A stretch of DNA of 21,148 nt from Phallusia fumigata (lineage: Eukaryota > Chordata > Ascidiacea > Phlebobranchia > Ascidiidae), in contig QXVZ01021707.1 in NCBI GenBank assembly GCA_008931825.1, positions 1-21,148 on the forward strand. Reading direction: 5' to 3'. Shown in pieces: positions 16,301 to 21,148 of the stretch; the stretch's first letter is position 1, and each line of letters starts with the position of its first letter. The notes below the pieces were generated by a model. The model was not told the DNA's origin and ran no database searches. It was given only the letters and a program-made list of their open reading frames with translations. The position numbers and the translations under genes were made by a program.

Positions 16301-17394
16301 AACGAAAGCACCGTTTAACTTTGCTGACCTGTACTTGAACACAAAACGATGCAGTAACTTGTTCTGCCGAAACGATGTATGTTTTTGGGTTGTGTAAATC
16401 AGCTACAATGGATTTTCCACAAGCCTTGTCTCAAAGCATTTAACTTTATAATCAAAACGCACTTTTTTACTACAAAGTATGCAGTATGTCTTGCTTTACA
16501 TTCAACATAAAACAATTTAATAGGTTATTAAAGTTTTGCCCAAAGAGTATCGCAAATACATCGCTTCATATCTTCAAACATTGCGACATAGTAATCACCC
16601 ATAGCACTTCGCATCAAAACAAACTTCCTGAAAATGCCAAATTGAACAAACTCTTTCGACACTGAACAGATGTAGACGAAATGAAATCTAAGTTAATAAA
16701 CGTTGCGGCTTGTCCTAAGCTCACGCAAAGGTTATGTTCTAAATCTGGAGTGCGTCGAACCTTTATCGGAGGTTAAACGAATCCTATTGGGTAATTTATA
16801 TTTGTCTTATAAATAGAATGTACAATTTCAATCCTGCAGTATTCAAAGGGATCTTATAGCACGTGCGAAAGGCGTTGTTTTTCTTTCTTTTATCTTGATT
16901 TTCGTCACTTATTGCGTACTTGGCAACTTTTTTAGCTGATAAACCAAACAAACTAAAAACTAGTTATTGTTACAAAGTTTTTGCGTCAAACTCAAAAAAG
17001 CTATTTTAAAATTCTATTGTCCACAGATTTTAGATTCGAATACTTTGGGATTCGAATTTCTGAGATCTACATCAACTCATAAAAGATCGAAAACTTTAAA
17101 TCTTGGTACTTTAATTCATTTTGTCCTATAAAAGATTTAGTAGCAAATCTGCACCTAAGAACTTCATTGAAATTTTTCTTTAAGCTTGAACGTGTACAAC
17201 AGTGATGTACAAGATGACCAAAACTATTCCAATATTCTTATGTTTAGCTTTGTGTTGATAAACTCAAATAAAATCCATGCCCTAACTATGTTGCATGACT
17301 GGCTATTGTCCCTACAGTTGAACAGGCCACAAACTTTTTGAGCTGTGATGGACATAAACTTACTTTTATAATCCTCTAATGGCTTAAAACTGCA
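13370..17394. other. Gene-poor stretch, ~4 kb
   Basis: I see no coding region, RNA gene or clear transposon here; the longest start-to-stop frame, at the left end, is 60 codons. A strong plus-strand donor-like site (GGAC|gtaagt) follows a short open frame at 14326-14360, but no partner exon was found. The missing second half of the minus-strand transporter was looked for here and not recognised. Confidence 0.6.
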
Positions 17395-18243
17395 TTAAGC
17401 GATTGACGATNACACTGCCCACACCACCAAAAAATAGCGGTCACAGAACAACTTCACTAGAAGTCTTTTGAAACTACTGAATCCATCTGTGAGAGAAACA
17501 GTTTTGGCCTTTTCGGCTTCTTGACTTTTTAGAGCTTTGGCTTGTGCCAAGCTAGGCGGTAGCGGCGGCCTGTCTTTGAAAAAATAAACCGCCATCGCGA
17601 AAACTGAGGTGATAATGACCGAGATGGTCGCAAACAGAAGGCCCAGCTTGAACTGTACTTGACTCCTGGTATCGTCGAGGCTGACCAAGTGTGGTGTGGT
17701 CACGGAACCTGCTGCATCTCCTAAAGCTCTTGCTGCCGTCATGAAGGCGATGGCGGAGGGGATCTCGTTGGTTGGGAACCATACAGCGGCGGTTGTGGTT
17801 TCAATCGACAAGGAAAGCAAGTTGTTACAACCCGCAATTGCTTGACCGAATAGAACTAAGGGGTAACCGTGGGGAAGGAAAAATGCGACTGTTATCGTCA
17901 TAACACCCACCATTAGAACACCAATCATAAGTAGACACGTGGACTTGTATCCGCACCTGGTGACCAGAAACGACAAAGGCAAGGTAGCCAGCATGAACAC
18001 AACCGATTGGATGATGGTAAACCAGTCTATCTGCCAAGGTTCGACTTGGAAAAAGTTAGTGAGGACGTTGTTGATTGACCCAAAGCAGCCTTGGTTGAAT
18101 CCACGAAAAAATATCGTCATGAACGTGAGGACAACGATCAAGAAACGCAATTTGTAGGCCTTTATTTCACCGCAGGTCTCCTGTGGCTTCGGGACTGGAA
18201 CCTTGCCGTCAACTTCTTTCGATGCAACTTTTTCGGATTCCAT
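17395..18243 (-). CDS. FLVCR/SLC49-like MFS transporter, N-terminal half only (truncated at n 17411)
   Basis: 282 codons from ATG 18243. The start is chosen because it aligns with the paralogue at 19693 and gives a ~33-residue cytoplasmic lead; 47 further upstream codons are open but look like untranslated leader. It has helices 1-6 (about residues 33-225), with the family features FGSINN (54-59), DWF (73-75), VWFPTNE (154-160) and LGDAAG (174-179). The central loop carries KDRPPLPPSLAQAKAL (223-238). Helix 7 begins (YFLVVWAV) but similarity ends at the n in codon 278, and a stop follows four codons later. FLVCR1/2 carry choline and related amines, and haem export has been proposed for FLVCR1; the substrate here is unknown. 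A half transporter should not function, so this is an assembly break, a missed intron, or a pseudogene. Confidence 0.8.
   Translation of the reverse strand: MESEKVASKEVDGKVPVPKPQETCGEIKAYKLRFLIVVLTFMTIFFRGFNQGCFGSINNVLTNFFQVEPWQIDWFTIIQSVVFMLATLPLSFLVTRCGYKSTCLLMIGVLMVGVMTITVAFFLPHGYPLVLFGQAIAGCNNLLSLSIETTTAAVWFPTNEIPSAIAFMTAARALGDAAGSVTTPHLVSLDDTRSQVQFKLGLLFATISVIITSVFAMAVYFFKDRPPLPPSLAQAKALKSQEAEKAKTVSLTDGFSSFKRLLVKLFCDRYFLVVWAVXSSIA
17411..17411. other. Unresolved base (n) where the transporter homology breaks
   Basis: This n is the middle base of codon 278 of the minus-strand transporter (TNA). All three minus frames after it stop within about 15 codons, before the nearest strong donor-like site (gtaagt, 17366-17361). 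This fits a contig join better than a single missing base. Confidence 0.8.
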
Positions 18244-19692
18244 CGCTACGATGCCTATAGTCACTACAGCTGCATTAAAAAAGCTACAAATAAAAAACAA
18301 TTTTTTTAGGTGAAAGAAATAAAAGAACTTGCAAAAAATATTCCTGCCAATTCTCTTTTTAAATAAAACCTGCACACACTCCAAACGTTAAACACTTCTG
18401 CTTTGTGCGCTGTGAATTATCTGCCTTATGTATTCTTATTTGCATTTTTTCGAATCCTTTTACATTCGCTCGAATTAACCATTTATCATGGCAGCAGGAA
18501 GTAACCAGACGCTACTGTTGGGAATGCACCACGGAAATGAAGCCATCATGCATTCCCGCATTTTCTTGCAGACGCGTTCCCTCCCTTTTCGAATTCACAA
18601 AATCCTGACTCTCGATGCTGGAGCAGCCAATTTTCAAAGCTGTTCCAAAGGGTTTGTTACATCACAGCAACGTCATAACGGAAACGTCTGCATTTCAAAA
18701 TTTTCCTACAACATCCTTTTCTGAACTTTTTCAGCAATTTCACTGACAGATTTTTCCTGAAATTGCTCGTGCTCGTTCGTCAAAAGTCGTTGTGCCTCAA
18801 CATATTGTTTTCCTATACTGTCAAAACCTTTTTTGTCAATTAATTTTATTGACACAGCGGGGAATTTTAAAAGATGATCTTGATGCTTTGTTCTAAACTG
18901 CTAACTTTAAACTTTGCGCTAACCCTAAACTTACCTGCCAAGGGTTTAAGTGGAACAAGTTCGATTTATATTGCACCTTACATACCTACACCGTCCAAGT
19001 CAATATGACCCGTTGCAACAACGAGAACCTCGGCTATCATTACACCCCAAAACGTAATGATACCATGTTACCGCAATTTAATGGATTAAACTAATATTTT
19101 CTGGAAGTCAACCAAAGGTCACGACCCAAATTTGGGTTTCAGCCTGATGTCTGTGTGCAAAATAGTGACTTGTTACAACAACTCAACCTAGCTCTAGACA
19201 TGCACTTGGCATGTCCTCATGATATAAACTACGGTCTTAATCTGCGACCCTAAATTTGCCTTCAAATGCCACACAAGAAGCAAGCTTTGAATGATGGTTG
19301 TCTCAACTGCTCTGCCAAGCGTAGATGGTCAATGTTTGCATCGTTTTCTTGCTGAATTTCCGTGGGAAACGAAGGCATTGTTTTAATCCAAGCGGTTTTA
19401 ACAAAAAATATTTGCTATGTTGGCAAACTTTAGTGTTATTGTTGTCACTTCCGTCTACAATCAAAGCCCTCTGCTTCTACGGGACAGCTACATATGTAAA
19501 CGTATTTAGGGTTTACTGTAATGCTCGTGTACATAAATACTGTTAGTCGGGTAACTACAGTGCAAATAACTAATTGATATATGCTGTGTGTCAATTACCA
19601 GGGTACTAAAAAGCTGAGCTTAATTCAGTTGGAAAGTCAGAACGATTATACAGCAATCTTTCATCTATAAGTTGTATTATTGAACCAACTGA
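18244..19692. other. Divergent intergenic region between the two transporters
   Basis: About 1.45 kb between the two start codons, which point away from each other, so it should hold both promoters. On the minus side, AG acceptor-like sites close to the start (for example at gtgactatag, ~18256) could serve an upstream exon or, if this is a tunicate, spliced-leader addition. An inverted repeat, TGTCAAT (18834-18840) with ATTGACA (18848-18854), lies near the middle. No coding sequence is recognised. Confidence 0.5.
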
Positions 19693-21087
19693 ATGGAAGA
19701 CCAAGATGACAGAAACCCGTTGGTTGACCGGGATATGGAAAACAGAGAGAAAGATTGCTCGGAGGGTTGTGAGGATATCATCGGACTTTCGCCAGAAAGA
19801 TGGTTGCTTGCCAGTTTGTACTTCATTGTCACTTTCTTTCAAGGTTTTGACTTGGTCGCATTCGGTGTCATTAACAACGTGATGGCAAAATACTTTGATG
19901 TAGCGCCGTGGCAAGTCGACTGGTTGTCCAATATACCTGCGTTAACAATGTTGTTAGCGAGCGCCCCACTGCACTTGGGAGTGAAAAGATTTGGTGTAAA
20001 ACCCGCTGTGGCCGCTGCGACATTTTGCGACGTGATCGCGTTTACTCTAACCTGCTTGGCGCTGTATTGTCACAACGGGTTTGCTGTTGGGTTAGCTGGA
20101 CAGGCGGTTATATCATTGTCCACAGCGGTGAGCATTTCACTACGAAGCGAGATCGCCGCTGTTTGGTTTCCAGCTAACAAGGTCCCTTCTGTTACTAGTT
20201 TCATGTTGGTAGGTTGGTTCCTGGGGGAAGCTGCAGGTGCTGTCATCACCACGCACCTGGTTCTGATAACTGACAGTCATTCGAAGGTTCAAAGGCGTTT
20301 GCTGGCATTGTTTGGAACAATTGCTGTCACTACTGTGGTGGTGCTTATTCTGGTCGTAGTTTGTGTCAAGAAAAGACCCACGTATCCCCCGAGTTTGGCT
20401 CAGGCAAAATCTTTACGATTGCAAGACCGAAGCAAAAATACTTTCAGGGAAGAGGTGGCGGAATTTAAAACCGTACAAGTTAAACTTCTGACAAACGTTT
20501 CCTTTCTGACAGTCTCTTTTTCCCAAGCCATCATCTCCACTGGAAACAGGTACGCTACCACTCTGTTATCGTCCATTCTACATGGAAAATATACTAGCTA
20601 CAAAAACCTGAACATTGAGGGAGGCTACATGATTATGGGTCTCTGGTTGATGAGCATCGTCGGTGGAGTTATTGCCGCTCCATTAGTTAGCAAAACTGGA
20701 CGTTATAAAGCGGTGGCAGTCGTGTCCAATAGCCTTGCATGCATTTCCTACGTTATTGGGCTGGTTGGTATCAAAATTTCATCACTAGCCATGATTTATG
20801 TCAGCCAGATTCTGGTGGGACTTTTACTGGCAGTAGCTGTTGTGGCAGTTACTGAGCTCGTGGTTGAAGTAACTTACCCAATGCGGATAGCTGAGGTGTA
20901 TGTGATAAACATGTCTATGATTGGTGGTGTTTGGCTGCTACAAAACTTCACCGGTAGAGCGTTGCTGGACAGGCTGAGTCCAACTGCATCCCTTGCTGTC
21001 CCATTGGGATTAACGCTGCTGCCGTCGATTCTGCTCACAATACAAAAGCTGCCTATGTATCGTCAAGAAGCTGAAAGCTTGGTCTAA
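19693..21087 (+). CDS. FLVCR/SLC49-like MFS transporter, complete, intronless
   Basis: 464 residues, 12 predicted helices: six before (about 36-225) and six after (about 266-450) a central loop (226-262), the MFS layout. FLVCR-type features: FGVINN (57-62), DWLS (76-79), VWFPANK (157-163), LGEAAG (177-182), a KKRPTYPPSLAQAK loop (226-239) and ELVVEVTYP (388-396). MFS A-like loops are VKRFGVKP (97-104) and SKTGRYK (333-339). There is no signal peptide and the lead is acidic. Human FLVCR1/2 move choline and ethanolamine at cell or organelle membranes. The helix-1 Trp that those proteins use for choline aligns with Leu54 here, while a helix-7 Tyr (287) may be kept, so the substrate may differ. 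The start is the first ATG of the frame, matching family length. No AATAAA lies before the window ends. Confidence 0.9.
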   Translation: MEDQDDRNPLVDRDMENREKDCSEGCEDIIGLSPERWLLASLYFIVTFFQGFDLVAFGVINNVMAKYFDVAPWQVDWLSNIPALTMLLASAPLHLGVKRFGVKPAVAAATFCDVIAFTLTCLALYCHNGFAVGLAGQAVISLSTAVSISLRSEIAAVWFPANKVPSVTSFMLVGWFLGEAAGAVITTHLVLITDSHSKVQRRLLALFGTIAVTTVVVLILVVVCVKKRPTYPPSLAQAKSLRLQDRSKNTFREEVAEFKTVQVKLLTNVSFLTVSFSQAIISTGNRYATTLLSSILHGKYTSYKNLNIEGGYMIMGLWLMSIVGGVIAAPLVSKTGRYKAVAVVSNSLACISYVIGLVGIKISSLAMIYVSQILVGLLLAVAVVAVTELVVEVTYPMRIAEVYVINMSMIGGVWLLQNFTGRALLDRLSPTASLAVPLGLTLLPSILLTIQKLPMYRQEAESLV

Positions 21088-21148
21088 AATTCTTACTCTT
21101 TTCTTGTGTATTTTTGTTGTTTAACGTTTTGTTTATTTAAGATTGTCA

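Overview
This is eukaryotic, invertebrate-type DNA. It is AT-rich, with many short coding exons bounded by GT/AG splice sites, long stretches with no open frame, and single unresolved bases (n) at 3205, 13369 and 17411. The protein families and genome style (short introns, many LDLa modules, two alleles apparently kept side by side) fit a tunicate such as an ascidian. That assignment is inference and no marker in the window fixes it.

Left block, 226-10914, minus strand: one large gene that I rebuilt exon by exon. Eighteen exons join in consistent phase into 845 codons of open frame. They encode about 19 LDL-receptor class A (LDLa) modules, then a short stalk and the first membrane helix of what looks like a seven-helix receptor of the GRL101/relaxin-receptor type. 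The helix breaks at a phase-1 donor exactly where the class-A Asn of helix 1 should follow, so the rest of the receptor lies beyond the left edge. The 5' end (signal peptide, first exons) was not found. Exons 12 and 13 occur twice, in two ~1 kb near-copies (2207-3204 and 3206-4247) that meet exactly at the n at 3205. This is most simply two alleles that were not merged in assembly.

Middle, 10915-17394: about 6.5 kb in which I find no convincing gene. It holds a probable decayed non-autonomous hAT element next to the receptor gene, three CRE/ATF-type sites and the n at 13369.

Right block, 17395-21087: two divergently oriented major-facilitator genes of the FLVCR/SLC49 family. The plus-strand gene is a complete intronless 464-residue 12-helix transporter. 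The minus-strand paralogue is cut off after helix 6, within a few codons of the n at 17411, and its second half is not seen. Because two of the three n positions coincide with structural breaks, the n at 13369 should also be treated as a possible contig join, and linkage between the receptor and the transporters is unproven. Nothing here suggests that the receptor and the transporters act in one pathway.

I see no rRNA, convincing tRNA, CRISPR or bacterial-type element. The most interesting material is the receptor: an alternating two-type LDLa array, introns that repeatedly cut modules just before Cys4, cysteine loss next to the membrane, and only replacement changes between the two exon 12-13 copies.
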